From assembly GCF_041504345.1 (NCBI RefSeq), contig NZ_CP167895.1, forward strand, positions 1,302,001 to 1,366,000: DNA of 64,000 bases, read 5' to 3'. Made by a program: the position numbers and the translations under genes. The notes under the pieces were generated by a model. It saw nothing but the letters and a program-made list of their open reading frames with translations. It had not been told where the DNA came from and did no database searches. The DNA comes from Vibrio sp. BS-M-Sm-2. Lineage in GTDB: Bacteria > Pseudomonadota > Gammaproteobacteria > Enterobacterales > Vibrionaceae. Of this stretch, positions 16,672 to 25,936 are shown one piece after another. The number at the start of each line of letters is the position of its first letter. Positions within the stretch are counted from its first letter, which is position 1.

Positions 16672-18498
16672 ATGTTTCAACACTTCTTTTCGGACTACCT
16701 TGTTAAACTTCAACAAACGAACCAGCAATGGTGGGAAAGCTTTGAACAAAACAAGGAAGCCGCGCAATCTCCCCTAAACCAAGCGATGCAAGAATTGAAC
16801 TTTGATGATGCATCAAAAATCTTCGAGCAAGCCGCTAACCAACCCGCCGTTCTACTTCAGTTACAATCTCAATGGTGGGAACAGCAACTTAAGATCTGGC
16901 AGAATGCCGCGCTGATGGGCAACACCGAGAGTGTTATCTCAGAAGACCGCAGCGACAAGCGCTTTATTGATGAAGCGTGGAAAAACGACCCGTTCTACAG
17001 CTTTATAAAACAATCCTATTTGTTATTCAGTAAAAGCTATATCGACACCATCAACTCGATCGAAGGTATTGACGAAAAAACCAAAGAGCGAGTGGCGTTC
17101 TTTTCACGTCAGGCTATTAATGCACTGTCGCCAAGCAACTTCATTGCGACTAACCCAGAGCTGATGAAACTGACGCTTGAGCGAAATGGTGAAAACCTCC
17201 TCGATGGATTAGAGCAGTTACAAGCAGACGTTGAAGCAAGCGCCGATATACTCAAGATCCGCATGACCAACAACAACGCTTTCCGATTGGGTGTGGATGT
17301 TGCGAACACCGAAGGTGATGTTGTCTTTCAAAACGAGCTGTTTGAGCTGATTCAGTACCACCCAAAGACACCGCAGGTTAACGCGACGCCTTTGTTGATC
17401 GTTCCGCCGTTCATCAATAAGTACTACATTCTTGACCTTCGTGAGAAGAACTCGATGGTTCGCTGGTTACTTGAGCAAGGACATAGCGTATTCATGATGT
17501 CTTGGCGCAACCCTGGTGAAGCGCAGAAAGACACTGAGTTTGGTGATTATGTTACGGAAGGCGTGGTTAAAGCCGTTGCTGCGATTGAAGACATTACCGG
17601 TAAAGAGCAGATTAATGCAGCAGGTTACTGCATTGGTGGCACTGTGCTCGCTTCAACGGTGGCTTACTACGCTGCAAAACGCATGAAGAAACGTATTAAA
17701 ACCGCGACGTTCTTTACCACCTTGTTGGATTTCTCGCAGCCGGGTGAGGTGGGCGCGTATATCAATGAGACAATCATCAACGCGATTGAGAAGCAGAACG
17801 ATGGCAAGGGCTATATGGATGGTCGTTCGTTGAGTGTGACGTTCAGTTTGCTTCGTGAAAACAGTCTGTACTGGAACTACTACATTGATAACTACCTCAA
17901 AGGCAGCAGCCCGATGGAGTTTGATCTTCTGTACTGGAACAGTGACAGCACAAACGTGGCGGCTAAGTGTCATAACTTCTTGTTGCGAGAGCTTTATCTA
18001 GAAAACAAGCTGGTTCAAGACAAAGGCGTGAAAGTTGGCGGTGTTTGGATTGATCTCAATAAGATAAAAATACCAAGCTACTTCATTTCAGCCAAAGAAG
18101 ATCATATCGCTCTTTGGCAGGGGACTTACCGTGGTGCCTTGAATACCGGTGGCAACAAGACGTTCGTGCTGGGCGAGTCTGGTCATATTGCGGGTATTGT
18201 TAATCACCCAGACAAGAAGAAGTATGGATTCTGGCTTAACGATAACTTAGATGATTCTGCAGACGAGTGGTTATCGAATGCGACTCACAATGAAGGTTCA
18301 TGGTGGACACACTGGAATCAGTGGCTCCAAGGTTTTGAAACTGAAGAAAAAATCGAACCTTTCAATCAAGGCTCAGAGCTTAATCCTGTGATTGGCAAGG
18401 CTCCAGGTAACTATGTAAAACAGGTACTTCCTATCGTCGATAAAGAAAACGTTGATACAGAAGTTGCTAAGAAAGACGTACCGGAAAGTGAAGCTTAG
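16672..18498 (+). CDS. phaC: Class I poly(3-hydroxyalkanoate) synthase PhaC
   Basis: A PHA polymerase of 608 aa, acting at the granule surface on (R)-3-hydroxyacyl-CoA. The N-terminal region (1-200) carries the family's NDPFYSFIKQSYLL segment. The alpha/beta hydrolase core has the modified lipase box GYCIGG with nucleophile Cys320, general acid Asp477 (AKEDHIALW) and His505 (GESGHIAG). Landmarks IVPPFINKYYILDL and SWRNPGE are conserved. The absence of a PhaE or PhaR partner and the length of about 600 aa indicate class I. A polar C-terminal extension (about residues 570-608) varies among species. It ends the pha cluster at a strong terminator shared with the convergent nap operon. Confidence 0.96.
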   Translation: MFQHFFSDYLVKLQQTNQQWWESFEQNKEAAQSPLNQAMQELNFDDASKIFEQAANQPAVLLQLQSQWWEQQLKIWQNAALMGNTESVISEDRSDKRFIDEAWKNDPFYSFIKQSYLLFSKSYIDTINSIEGIDEKTKERVAFFSRQAINALSPSNFIATNPELMKLTLERNGENLLDGLEQLQADVEASADILKIRMTNNNAFRLGVDVANTEGDVVFQNELFELIQYHPKTPQVNATPLLIVPPFINKYYILDLREKNSMVRWLLEQGHSVFMMSWRNPGEAQKDTEFGDYVTEGVVKAVAAIEDITGKEQINAAGYCIGGTVLASTVAYYAAKRMKKRIKTATFFTTLLDFSQPGEVGAYINETIINAIEKQNDGKGYMDGRSLSVTFSLLRENSLYWNYYIDNYLKGSSPMEFDLLYWNSDSTNVAAKCHNFLLRELYLENKLVQDKGVKVGGVWIDLNKIKIPSYFISAKEDHIALWQGTYRGALNTGGNKTFVLGESGHIAGIVNHPDKKKYGFWLNDNLDDSADEWLSNATHNEGSWWTHWNQWLQGFETEEKIEPFNQGSELNPVIGKAPGNYVKQVLPIVDKENVDTEVAKKDVPESEA

Positions 18499-18544
18499 AG
18501 TACGTATACGTATTTGAAAGTAAAAGTACAGAGCGTCAGATAAT

Positions 18545-18575
18545 AAAAAAGCCACTGAAATCAGTGGCTTTTTCG
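18545..18575. terminator. Bidirectional terminator between phaC and the nap operon
   Basis: A stem AAAAGCCACTGA / TCAGTGGCTTTT with a two-base loop has A and T runs on the two sides. It serves both convergent transcripts. Confidence 0.93.
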
Positions 18576-18625
18576 TATCAACTCATATCAGAATTATCTG
18601 GCAGAAGTTGATGTAATCTCGATTG

Positions 18626-18763
18626 TTAATCGATTTCTTTGTCTTTACCCATAGATAAAATCCAAAGAGATACGGCTGCAACACCTGCGAAGCCGCCAAG
18701 AATGATAACTGGCATAGCGCTGTAACCTAGGATGTGCCAAATTACGCTTTCTAAAGTACTCAT
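18626..18763 (-). CDS. Small single-helix membrane protein at the end of the nap operon (TIGR02808-like)
   Basis: A 45 aa gene, too short for many ORF callers. It begins MSTLESVIWHILGYSAMPVI and ends SMGKDKEID, with one hydrophobic helix in between (PVIILGGFAGVAAVSLWIL). The start ATG 18763 has an excellent ribosome binding site (AAGGAG, read on the minus strand). The gene lies 11 bases beyond napC in the same direction. Vibrio nap operons commonly carry such a short protein (family TIGR02808). It may be an assembly or stability partner of the nap membrane complex, but no function is established. Confidence 0.85.
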   Translation of the reverse strand: MSTLESVIWHILGYSAMPVIILGGFAGVAAVSLWILSMGKDKEID

Positions 18764-18774
18764 TCAATCGCTCC

Positions 18775-19356
18775 TTATTGCCAGCCTTCAACGCCGTGCA
18801 TGTCTGGTAGTTTGTGTGCAATACCTTTGTGACAGTCTACACAAGTTTTTTCACCAGAAGCTAGCGCAGTCGAGTGTTGTTTCGCGCTACGAGGGCTCTG
18901 CTCTGAGAAGTCCATGTAATCGAACTGGTGACAGTTACGACACTCAAGTGAATCGTTCTTTTTCAATCGAGCCCATTCGCGTTCCGCTAGGTGAGCACGA
19001 CGTGCTTTGAACTTTTCTTCAGTATTGATGGTTTTCGCAATAAAGTGTGCGTATAGCTCTTTAGATGCTTGAACCTTACGAACAATTTTATCTGTCCATT
19101 CATGAGGTACGTGACAGTCTGAACAGATAGCACGAACACCAGAACGGTTAGAGTAGTGAATTGTCTCTTGGATTTCAGCAACGATAGGTGCGTGACAGCC
19201 AGAACAGAACTCTTCCGTGTTAGTTGCCTCCATACCCGTGTTGAATGCACCCCAGAACAAAAGACCACCCGAGAAACCCAAGAACAAAACAACGCCTACA
19301 GCTGCTTTACTTGGTGTCGCGAGTCTTTTCCAAAACGCTTTAAGTAATTTTATCAT
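18775..19356 (-). CDS. napC: NapC/NirT tetraheme cytochrome c
   Basis: A membrane-anchored quinol dehydrogenase of 193 aa that passes electrons from menaquinol or ubiquinol to NapAB in the periplasm. One N-terminal membrane anchor (AAVGVVLFLGFSGGLLFWGAF) precedes four CXXCH heme sites: CSGCH, CSDCH, CRNCH and CVDCH. The family's ETIHYSNRSGVRAICSDCHVPH block is present. ATG 19356 follows AGAGG. It is 29 bases downstream of napB and is the only quinol-oxidising subunit in this operon, which lacks napG and napH. Confidence 0.96.
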   Translation of the reverse strand: MIKLLKAFWKRLATPSKAAVGVVLFLGFSGGLLFWGAFNTGMEATNTEEFCSGCHAPIVAEIQETIHYSNRSGVRAICSDCHVPHEWTDKIVRKVQASKELYAHFIAKTINTEEKFKARRAHLAEREWARLKKNDSLECRNCHQFDYMDFSEQSPRSAKQHSTALASGEKTCVDCHKGIAHKLPDMHGVEGWQ

Positions 19357-19385
19357 ATATAGCCTCTCTTACAGTCCGGCTACGA

Positions 19386-19841
19386 TTAACGCAGTGAATC
19401 TACAGGTTTGAACTCGTTCTCAACTAGCGGCTTAGCATTAGCTTGAGGTACGTGACACTGTAGACAGAAGTAACGACGAGGTGATACGTCTGCAAGTACC
19501 GCATCTTCACGGTTCATGTAGTGAGTTACACTCACTTTAGTAGCACCCATTTCTTTTGCGTTTTTCCAGCTGTGGCAAGAAAGACACTTGTTAGCGTTAA
19601 GAGAAACTTCATAGCTACGAATAGTATGAGGCACTAGAGGTGGTTGGTATACGTAGTCACTCTCAAGTACTTGGTCACGAGGGAACTTTTTGAAGTCATC
19701 TGCTGCGCGAGTTGCTTCAAGTTCACTTGCACCACGTAGAGATTCTACGCCACCAATGCCGCCTGGGTTATCCAGTTCAGCTTGAGCTGCACCAGCTAGC
19801 AAAAGACCAGCTGATAGTAGAGCAGTAATCAGTTTTTTCAT
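19386..19841 (-). CDS. napB: Periplasmic nitrate reductase small subunit, diheme cytochrome c
   Basis: The electron-transfer subunit of NapAB, 151 aa with a signal peptide (MKKLITALLSAGLLLAGAAQA). Two heme-binding motifs are visible, CLSCH and CLQCH, with conserved Tyr/Pro residues around YVYQPPLVPHTI. A distal His ligand is likely in SVTHYMNRED. The N-terminal mature segment GGIGGVESLRGASEL is typical of NapB. It lies between napA (112 bases upstream) and napC. The longer gap after napA has no evident hairpin, so cotranscription is expected. Confidence 0.95.
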   Translation of the reverse strand: MKKLITALLSAGLLLAGAAQAELDNPGGIGGVESLRGASELEATRAADDFKKFPRDQVLESDYVYQPPLVPHTIRSYEVSLNANKCLSCHSWKNAKEMGATKVSVTHYMNREDAVLADVSPRRYFCLQCHVPQANAKPLVENEFKPVDSLR

Positions 19842-19953
19842 GGTTAATTTCTCCGCCTAAAGGCTAATTCTTTGAGAGGACTACTTTTTTCAAAAGCGTG
19901 AAAAAAGTAGCCGCAATATTAGATACTTAAGATCGTCTCTCTAAGCCTAGGGC

Positions 19954-22443
19954 TTAAGCGACTTTAGTGATCTTAACTGGACACTTCTTGTAGTCCGTCT
20001 GTTTAGACAGAGGATCCGTTGCATCCAAGATCAACTTGTTGATCAGAATTCTTGCATCAAAGAATGGTACGAATACCAAGCCTTGTGGTGGACGGTTACG
20101 GCCGCGAGTTTCAACACGCACACGAACTTCACCACGTTTGTTTTCGATAAGAACTTCATCACCACGGCGAAGACCACGAGCTTTAGCGTCAGCAGGGTGG
20201 ATGTAACAAAGTGCATCCGGTACTGCTTTGTAAAGCTCTGGTACACGACGAGTCATAGTACCTGTATGCCAGTGCTCAAGAACACGGCCTGTACATAGCC
20301 ACATATCGTATTCTTCGTTTGGTACTTCTGGTGGAGCTTCATATGGAGCATTGATGATCAGCGCTTTACCATCTGGTTTTCCGTAGAAGTCCCAGCCAGA
20401 GCCTTTCTTAGCGTATGGATCTGAACCTTCTTTAAAGCGCCATAGTGTTTCTTTACCGTCAACAACTGGCCAACGTAGGCCGCGTACTTTGTGATAAGTA
20501 TCGTATGGTGCTAAATCGTGACCGTGGTCGCGACCAAATGCAGCGTACTCTTCGAATAGACCTTTTTGAACGTAGAAACCTTGTGCTTGTGCATCGTCGT
20601 TAAGCTCTTGAGCTTCAGACAGAGGGAACGCATCAACATTGCCGTTTTTGTAAAGCACGTCGTACATGGTTTTGCCACGGTACTCAGGCATTTTCGCAAC
20701 CAGTTCTTCCCCCCAAACTTCTTCAATAGTGAAGCGCTTAGAGAACTCCATGATTTGCCATAGGTCAGACTTAGCTTCACCTACCGTTTTCACTTGTTGG
20801 TACCAAGCTTGTGTACGACGCTCAGCGTTACCGTAAGCACCTTCTTTCTCAATCCACATTGCGGTAGGAAGGATAAGGTCAGCAGCTTGAGCTGTTGCTG
20901 TTGGGTACGGGTCTGAACAAACAATGAAGTTGTCTGGGTTACGGTAACCAGGTAGACGCTCAGTGTTGATGTTTGGACCAGCTTGCATGTTGTTGTTACA
21001 CATTACCCAGTAAGCGTTGATCGTACCGTCTTTCAATGCTCGGTCTTGAGCAACAGCGTGTTTACCAGGTTTTGCTGGGATAGTGCCTTCTGGAAGTTTC
21101 CAGATGTCTTCTGCAATCTTACGGTGTTTAGGGTTAGCAACCACCATATCTGCAGGTAGACGGTGAGAGAACGTACCTACTTCACGAGCTGTACCACACG
21201 CAGATGGCTGGCCAGTTAGTGAGAATGGGCTGTTACCTGGAGTAGAAATCTTACCTGTTAGAAGGTGGATGTTGTACACAAGGCTGTTCATCCATACACC
21301 ACGAGTATGTTGGTTCATACCCATTGTCCATAGAGACATCACTTTGATGTTTGGATCCGCGTATTGCTTAGCAAGCTTGATCAGGTTCTCTTCAGATACG
21401 CCTGACATTTCAGATGCTTTTTCTACTGTGTACTCAGCAACCGATGCTTTGTAATCTTCGAAAGAGATTGCAGTCATTGCGCCTGAGTTAGGGTTTGCTG
21501 CTGCTTTCTGTAGAGGATCATCATCACGAAGTCCGTAACCGATGTCTGTTGTTGCTTGCTTGAAGTTCGTGTGTTTGTTCACGAAGTCCCAGTTAACTGC
21601 ATCGTTTTGGATGATGTAGTTTGCGATGAAGTTTGCAATCGCAAGGTCAGACTGAGGGTTGAAGATGTAACCAGTGTCTGCAAGCTCAAAAGAACGGTGG
21701 TAGTAAGTAGACAGTACGTTTACTTGAACGTGTGGGTGGCTTAGGCGACGGTCTGTAATACGAGTCCATAGTACTGGGTGCATTTCTGCCATGTTTGAAC
21801 CCCACAGTACAAATGCGTCTGCGTGTTCAAAGTCATCGTAACAACCCATTGGCTCATCGATACCGAAGGTACGCATGAATGCACCTACCGCAGAAGCCAT
21901 ACAGTGACGAGCGTTTGGATCGATGTTGTTTGAACGGAAACCCGCTTTCATCATCTTAACGGCTGCGTAGCCTTCCATTACTGTCCACTGACCAGAACCG
22001 AACATACCAACACCTGTTGGGCCGTTCTTCTTAAGAGATGCTTTCCATTTCTCAGCCATCACGTCGAACGCTTTGTCCCAAGATACTGGTGCGAAATCAC
22101 CATCTTTATGGAACTCGCCATCTTTCATACGAAGAAGAGGCTGTTCTAGACGGTCTTTGCCGTACATGATTTTTGAAAGGAAGTAGCCTTTGATACAGTT
22201 AAGGCCTTTGTTTACCGGTGCTTCTGGGTCGCCTTGAGTCGCAACCACTTTGCCGTTTTGAGTACCTACTAGTACCGAACAGCCCGTACCACAAAAACGA
22301 CAAGGCGCTTTATCCCACGTGATTTTTGTTTGATCAGAGCTAGCAATCAGATTGGTTGCTGTTGCCGGTAGTGTCACACCTGCAACGGCTGCCGCTGATG
22401 CAGCTGCGTTTGCTTTCACAAACGCACGTCTTGTCATTTTCAT
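19954..22443 (-). CDS. napA: Periplasmic nitrate reductase catalytic subunit
   Basis: A molybdopterin oxidoreductase of 829 aa that reduces nitrate to nitrite in the periplasm. The Tat signal is MKMTRRAFVKANAAASAAAV. The [4Fe-4S] cluster is bound by Cys48, Cys51, Cys55 and Cys83 (CRFCGTGC...NCIKGYF). Cys181 in NARHCMASAV is the molybdenum ligand of the bis-MGD cofactor. The C-terminal domain carries VLEHWHTGTMTRRVPELYKA and NRPPQGLVFVPFFDA. ATG 22443 overlaps the napD stop by four bases (ATGA), indicating translational coupling. The gene is full length with all key residues present. Confidence 0.98.
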   Translation of the reverse strand: MKMTRRAFVKANAAASAAAVAGVTLPATATNLIASSDQTKITWDKAPCRFCGTGCSVLVGTQNGKVVATQGDPEAPVNKGLNCIKGYFLSKIMYGKDRLEQPLLRMKDGEFHKDGDFAPVSWDKAFDVMAEKWKASLKKNGPTGVGMFGSGQWTVMEGYAAVKMMKAGFRSNNIDPNARHCMASAVGAFMRTFGIDEPMGCYDDFEHADAFVLWGSNMAEMHPVLWTRITDRRLSHPHVQVNVLSTYYHRSFELADTGYIFNPQSDLAIANFIANYIIQNDAVNWDFVNKHTNFKQATTDIGYGLRDDDPLQKAAANPNSGAMTAISFEDYKASVAEYTVEKASEMSGVSEENLIKLAKQYADPNIKVMSLWTMGMNQHTRGVWMNSLVYNIHLLTGKISTPGNSPFSLTGQPSACGTAREVGTFSHRLPADMVVANPKHRKIAEDIWKLPEGTIPAKPGKHAVAQDRALKDGTINAYWVMCNNNMQAGPNINTERLPGYRNPDNFIVCSDPYPTATAQAADLILPTAMWIEKEGAYGNAERRTQAWYQQVKTVGEAKSDLWQIMEFSKRFTIEEVWGEELVAKMPEYRGKTMYDVLYKNGNVDAFPLSEAQELNDDAQAQGFYVQKGLFEEYAAFGRDHGHDLAPYDTYHKVRGLRWPVVDGKETLWRFKEGSDPYAKKGSGWDFYGKPDGKALIINAPYEAPPEVPNEEYDMWLCTGRVLEHWHTGTMTRRVPELYKAVPDALCYIHPADAKARGLRRGDEVLIENKRGEVRVRVETRGRNRPPQGLVFVPFFDARILINKLILDATDPLSKQTDYKKCPVKITKVA

Positions 22444-22745
22444 ACTTCACCCTCAAGTTGAGAATTGTTGCTTCCAGTTTCTAAATCCGTTTCTTCTAGT
22501 CCAGTTTCGATTTGGTGATAAACCAAAGCTGTCCCTAAAACGTTCTTAATGTTGTTTATTGCTTCGATGGTGTCCGTTACAAAACCTTGGTTTTCGGTTT
22601 CTAGGACCACGATGATTTTGCCTTCAGGGCTATCTCCGTAGATCTCAGCGTTATCGAATTGCTCGATCTCTGCTTTGATGTCATTGAGATGCTCTGGGCT
22701 CACATGCACGACTAAACTTGATATATGCACTTCATTTAGTGCCAT
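22440..22745 (-). CDS. napD: NapD, chaperone for NapA maturation
   Basis: A cytoplasmic chaperone of 101 aa that binds the NapA twin-arginine signal until cofactor insertion is complete. The ferredoxin-like fold pattern is present: VHISSLVVHVSPEHLNDIKAE at the start, then the AEIYGDSPEGKIIVVLET strand and the helix TIEAINNIKNVLGTALVYHQ. A C-terminal acidic extension (ETGLEETDLETGS) is longer than in E. coli. It overlaps napA by four bases and follows napF after 22 bases. Confidence 0.94.
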   Translation of the reverse strand: MALNEVHISSLVVHVSPEHLNDIKAEIEQFDNAEIYGDSPEGKIIVVLETENQGFVTDTIEAINNIKNVLGTALVYHQIETGLEETDLETGSNNSQLEGEV

Positions 22746-22767
22746 AAATTGCTCTCGTTATTTTTAT

Positions 22768-23247
22768 TTATGCATTACTCACAAGAATAGCTGAAGTAGG
22801 GCAAACTGCTACGCAGGCTCCACAACCGTTACACTCATTTAACTCGATTTTTGGTAGAGCAACACTGCCTGCTCTAAGTTGAAATTGAATGGCCATAGGT
22901 TCACACATGTCACCACAGCTTCGGCATTCAACATTTTGTTGCGCTAAACACTTATCAGAGATACTTGCTTTTGCTTGCCAAGGCTCTCCTTGCTTTGGCG
23001 TAAAAATGGGTTCAGGACAAACGTCTGCGCATTGATAGCAGAACGTACATTCGTCAATTGAGAAATCGACAGTAGGAAACCCACCATCGCCTACAATGAT
23101 TATCTCAGTCTCACAACTCTCGATGCATTTACCGCAACGAGTGCAGTCATCTGCAAAGCTTTCTAGGTTTTTAATCCAAGGCAAACGAATCTGGCTTGAA
23201 TCAACTTTTCGTCTAGAAAATAGACGGCGTTTTGATAGATCTACCAC
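22768..23247 (-). CDS. napF: NapF ferredoxin-type protein
   Basis: An iron-sulfur protein of 159 aa. The Cys patterns are CTRCGKCIESCETE, CTFCYQCADVCPEP and CNGCGACVAVCPTS, three [4Fe-4S] motifs, with a further CRSCGDMCEP group. The N-terminus begins MVDLSKRRLFSRRK, basic and typical for NapF. The protein stays in the cytoplasm, where it is implicated in maturing or protecting the NapA iron-sulfur centre. It is the first gene of napFDABC and is divergent from narQ across a 253-base region holding regulatory sites. Confidence 0.95.
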   Translation of the reverse strand: MVDLSKRRLFSRRKVDSSQIRLPWIKNLESFADDCTRCGKCIESCETEIIIVGDGGFPTVDFSIDECTFCYQCADVCPEPIFTPKQGEPWQAKASISDKCLAQQNVECRSCGDMCEPMAIQFQLRAGSVALPKIELNECNGCGACVAVCPTSAILVSNA

Positions 23248-23355
23248 TAGATACCCATAGATGTTGCTAAGATGTTGTAATTGTAGGTCATTATTCCATT
23301 AATATCTTGTAATTTGTCCTCACAAGTAGTGTAGTTTTAGAAACAATTGTATAAA

Positions 23356-23371
23356 TACCCCCTTAGGGCTA
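23356..23371. promoter_or_regulatory. NarP/NarL-type 7-2-7 site in the nap-narQ divergent region
   Basis: TACCCCC-TT-AGGGCTA is an inverted pair of heptamers matching the TACYYMT consensus in 6 of 7 positions on each side. A minus-strand -10-like TACACT (23328-23333) would place it near -42 of the nap promoter. That closely mimics the E. coli napF layout. Activation of nap by phospho-NarP is inferred. Confidence 0.65.
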
Positions 23372-23385
23372 ATTGGGGGCATATA

Positions 23386-23399
23386 TTGTCTCAGATCAA
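23386..23399. promoter_or_regulatory. FNR-like site in the nap-narQ divergent region
   Basis: TTGTC-TCAG-ATCAA matches the FNR consensus TTGAT-N4-ATCAA with one perfect and one 3/5 half. It lies 29 bases upstream of the NarP site with respect to nap. This is the same order (FNR distal, NarP proximal) known for E. coli napF. Confidence 0.55.
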
Positions 23400-23500
23400 T
23401 AAATTACGAAGCGAGTGATCACATATTGAATGGAGCTATGATTTTTGATGTGTGACAATACGATCTTGCTGGCAAGTCATTTATCAATAGGAAGGCTCTT

Positions 23501-25231
23501 TTGCTTATAAAACCGGTTTCATCTGTAACGAGTACGATAGCTAAGTCACTGCTATCTATACTGCTGTTGTCGGTTACTACGACTGGCTTTGCTATCTTTA
23601 CATTGGCTTCAAGTCTGAATGATGCAGAAGCGGTGAATGTCGCAGGTTCGATGCGAATGCAGAGTTACCGTCTAGCCCATGATATTCAAATAGAATCAGT
23701 TGATTATGATTCTCATATCCGTGAATTCGAAAGCTCTCTTTACTCACCGTCGATGACCAATTTGGTAAGTTGGGAAGTTCCGACAGACATCACAGAAGAC
23801 TACTATCTAATCATTGGCCGTTGGCATGAGCTGAAACGTGTATTGAACAGTGAAGATCGCAAACACTATCTCGTGTTAGTTGAAAACTTCGTGACTGAAA
23901 TCGATGGCTTCGTTTTTAAGCTGCAAGAGTTCTCTGAAGATAAGCTGATAAAACTGGCGTGGGCTGGTGGTATTGGTTTAGGCGGAATTCTCGTCATATC
24001 TCTTTTTGTTGTTCACTTTGTACGTAAACAAGTTGTTAAACCGCTACATGCCTTAGTTGGAGCCAGCCAGCGAATTAAGAACAGTGATTTTGAAGTAGAA
24101 CTCAAAGTGACCAGTAGCAACGAATTGGGCATTTTGACTAAAACCTTTAACTCGATGGCGAAAGATCTCGGCGTGCTTTATCGCAATCTTGAAGATGTAG
24201 TAGATGCTAAGACGGTAGAACTACAAAATGCTAACCAGTCACTGCAGGCACTTTATCACTCGTCACAAGAACTTACGGTTACACGTATCGCCCCAGAAAA
24301 CTTCCGAGCTATTCTGCAGCACCTAGTCAGTCTAGAAGGAATAGAGTCGTTAAGGCTTGAGATAGCTGATAACTCGGGTCGTTCATTGATTATGGATGAA
24401 GGCTACGATTCGAATTTAGATTACGAAAAGTTCGAGATGAAGCTAGATGATAACGAACTCATTCTCGGTTACTTGTACTGTTCGTATCACCATGGGCATT
24501 CTACCAAGGCGTTGATCGAGAGCTTTATTCAACTGTTATCTCGAGCTATTTATTATAATCGTGCCCAAAAGAAAGCCGAACAGCTTATTATTATGGAAGA
24601 ACGAGCGACGATCGCACGTGAGTTGCACGATTCACTGGCTCAATCACTATCCTACTTGAAAATCCAAGTTACATTATTAAAGCGTGTGATTGGTAAGTTA
24701 CCAGAGCAGCAACACAGAGAGCAGTCAGAACAAATAGCGTCGGAAATCGGTAACGGTTTAGCAGACGCCTATACTCAGTTAAGAGAGCTACTCACCACAT
24801 TCAGGTTGACCATAAAAGAGGGCAACTTCGGAGATGCTTTGAGCACCATGCTTGAAGAGCTCAGCGAAAGAACAGATGCAAAGATTAACCTAACCAATAA
24901 TCTTTCATCCATAGAGCTTGATGCACACAGTCAGGTTCACTTGCTTCAGTTGATTCGTGAGGCAACAATAAATGCAATAAAACACGCCAATGCCGACTTG
25001 ATAGATGTATGCTGTATCGATGAGGACGGTGAAGTATTAGTCGTGATTAAAGATAATGGAGATGGCTTTGACTCAAGTAGTTCTAAGACGAACCACTACG
25101 GGATGAGCATTATGCAGGAGCGTGCGGCAAGACTGAATGGCGACTTAACGATTGAAGCAGCTCAAGGTGAAGGCTGTACAGTCATATTGAAATATAAAAG
25201 TTTGAAGGAAGTTAAAGTTGACGATTTGTAA
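23501..25231 (+). CDS. narQ: Nitrate/nitrite sensor histidine kinase, NarQ-like
   Basis: A membrane sensor of 576 aa. It has a transmembrane helix at residues 13-33 and another near 150-170 around a periplasmic sensor that includes the nitrate-binding P-box form AGSMRMQSYRLAHDI. HAMP (RKQVVKPLHALVG) and a central GAF-like region follow. The HisKA_3 domain has the phospho-acceptor His in ARELHDSLAQSLSYLKIQ, and the HATPase domain has DNGDGFD. No ATG is suitably placed, so the start is TTG 23501, preceded by AGGAAGG. The gene is divergent from nap and overlaps the regulator gene by 14 bases, implying a coupled pair. Confidence 0.92.
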   Translation: MLIKPVSSVTSTIAKSLLSILLLSVTTTGFAIFTLASSLNDAEAVNVAGSMRMQSYRLAHDIQIESVDYDSHIREFESSLYSPSMTNLVSWEVPTDITEDYYLIIGRWHELKRVLNSEDRKHYLVLVENFVTEIDGFVFKLQEFSEDKLIKLAWAGGIGLGGILVISLFVVHFVRKQVVKPLHALVGASQRIKNSDFEVELKVTSSNELGILTKTFNSMAKDLGVLYRNLEDVVDAKTVELQNANQSLQALYHSSQELTVTRIAPENFRAILQHLVSLEGIESLRLEIADNSGRSLIMDEGYDSNLDYEKFEMKLDDNELILGYLYCSYHHGHSTKALIESFIQLLSRAIYYNRAQKKAEQLIIMEERATIARELHDSLAQSLSYLKIQVTLLKRVIGKLPEQQHREQSEQIASEIGNGLADAYTQLRELLTTFRLTIKEGNFGDALSTMLEELSERTDAKINLTNNLSSIELDAHSQVHLLQLIREATINAIKHANADLIDVCCIDEDGEVLVVIKDNGDGFDSSSSKTNHYGMSIMQERAARLNGDLTIEAAQGEGCTVILKYKSLKEVKVDDL

Positions 25232-25850
25232 AGTAATGCTGGTTGATGATCATCCATTGATGCGTAGAGGTATAAGTCAATTACTGAGCTTTGAAGATGA
25301 ATTCGAAGTGATTGCAGAAGCAAGTAACGGTACTGAAGCAGTCGCTCTTGCCCATGAAGAAGAACCTGATTTGATCTTATTGGATCTTAATATGAAAGGT
25401 ATGTCTGGACTTGATACGCTGAAAGCACTTCGTACTGACGGCTCAAGCGCAAACATTGTAATCCTGACTGTCTCTGATAGCCCTGCAGACATTGAAGCGA
25501 TTGTAAAAGCGGGTGCTGATGGTTACTTGTTGAAAGACACAGAACCCGATGAGTTAATCGAACTGCTTAAGCAAGCACACAGTGGTGACAAGGCATACAG
25601 CAGTGTGGTTGCTCGTTACTTAAATGACGCAGGTAGCCGTAATGATATCTTCGACCAACTGACTGAACGCGAAATGCAAATCCTTCAAGAAGTTGCGAAA
25701 GGTTACCGCAACAAACAGATCGCTGATCACCTGTTTATTTCTGAATCGACAGTTAAGGTACATATGAAAAGCTTGCTGAAAAAGCTGCAAGTGCCTTCAC
25801 GTACTGCTGCCACGGTTCTGTATCTAGAACGCTATGGTGAAATGAAGTAG
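25218..25850 (+). CDS. narP: Response regulator NarP-like, LuxR/FixJ output
   Basis: A regulator of 210 aa. The receiver domain begins KVMLVDDHPLMRRG and has the phosphorylation site in DLILLDLNMKGMSG, followed by VILTVSD and GYLLKDTEPDE. The C-terminal LuxR-type helix-turn-helix is LTEREMQILQEVAKGYRNKQ through ESTVKVHMKSLLKKL. The start is TTG 25218 within the kinase gene, with AAGGAAG upstream; ATG 25236 would cut the first strand. It should bind the TACYYMT heptamers seen upstream of nap. A bidirectional terminator follows. Confidence 0.93.
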   Translation: MTICKVMLVDDHPLMRRGISQLLSFEDEFEVIAEASNGTEAVALAHEEEPDLILLDLNMKGMSGLDTLKALRTDGSSANIVILTVSDSPADIEAIVKAGADGYLLKDTEPDELIELLKQAHSGDKAYSSVVARYLNDAGSRNDIFDQLTEREMQILQEVAKGYRNKQIADHLFISESTVKVHMKSLLKKLQVPSRTAATVLYLERYGEMK

Positions 25851-25936
25851 GGCTTGTTCCTTTGAAATAAAACTATTTCAAGCCTGACTGCTTATACGTG
25901 TCTCGATAGTCTTAACGATGTTGAGACAGTGATATT

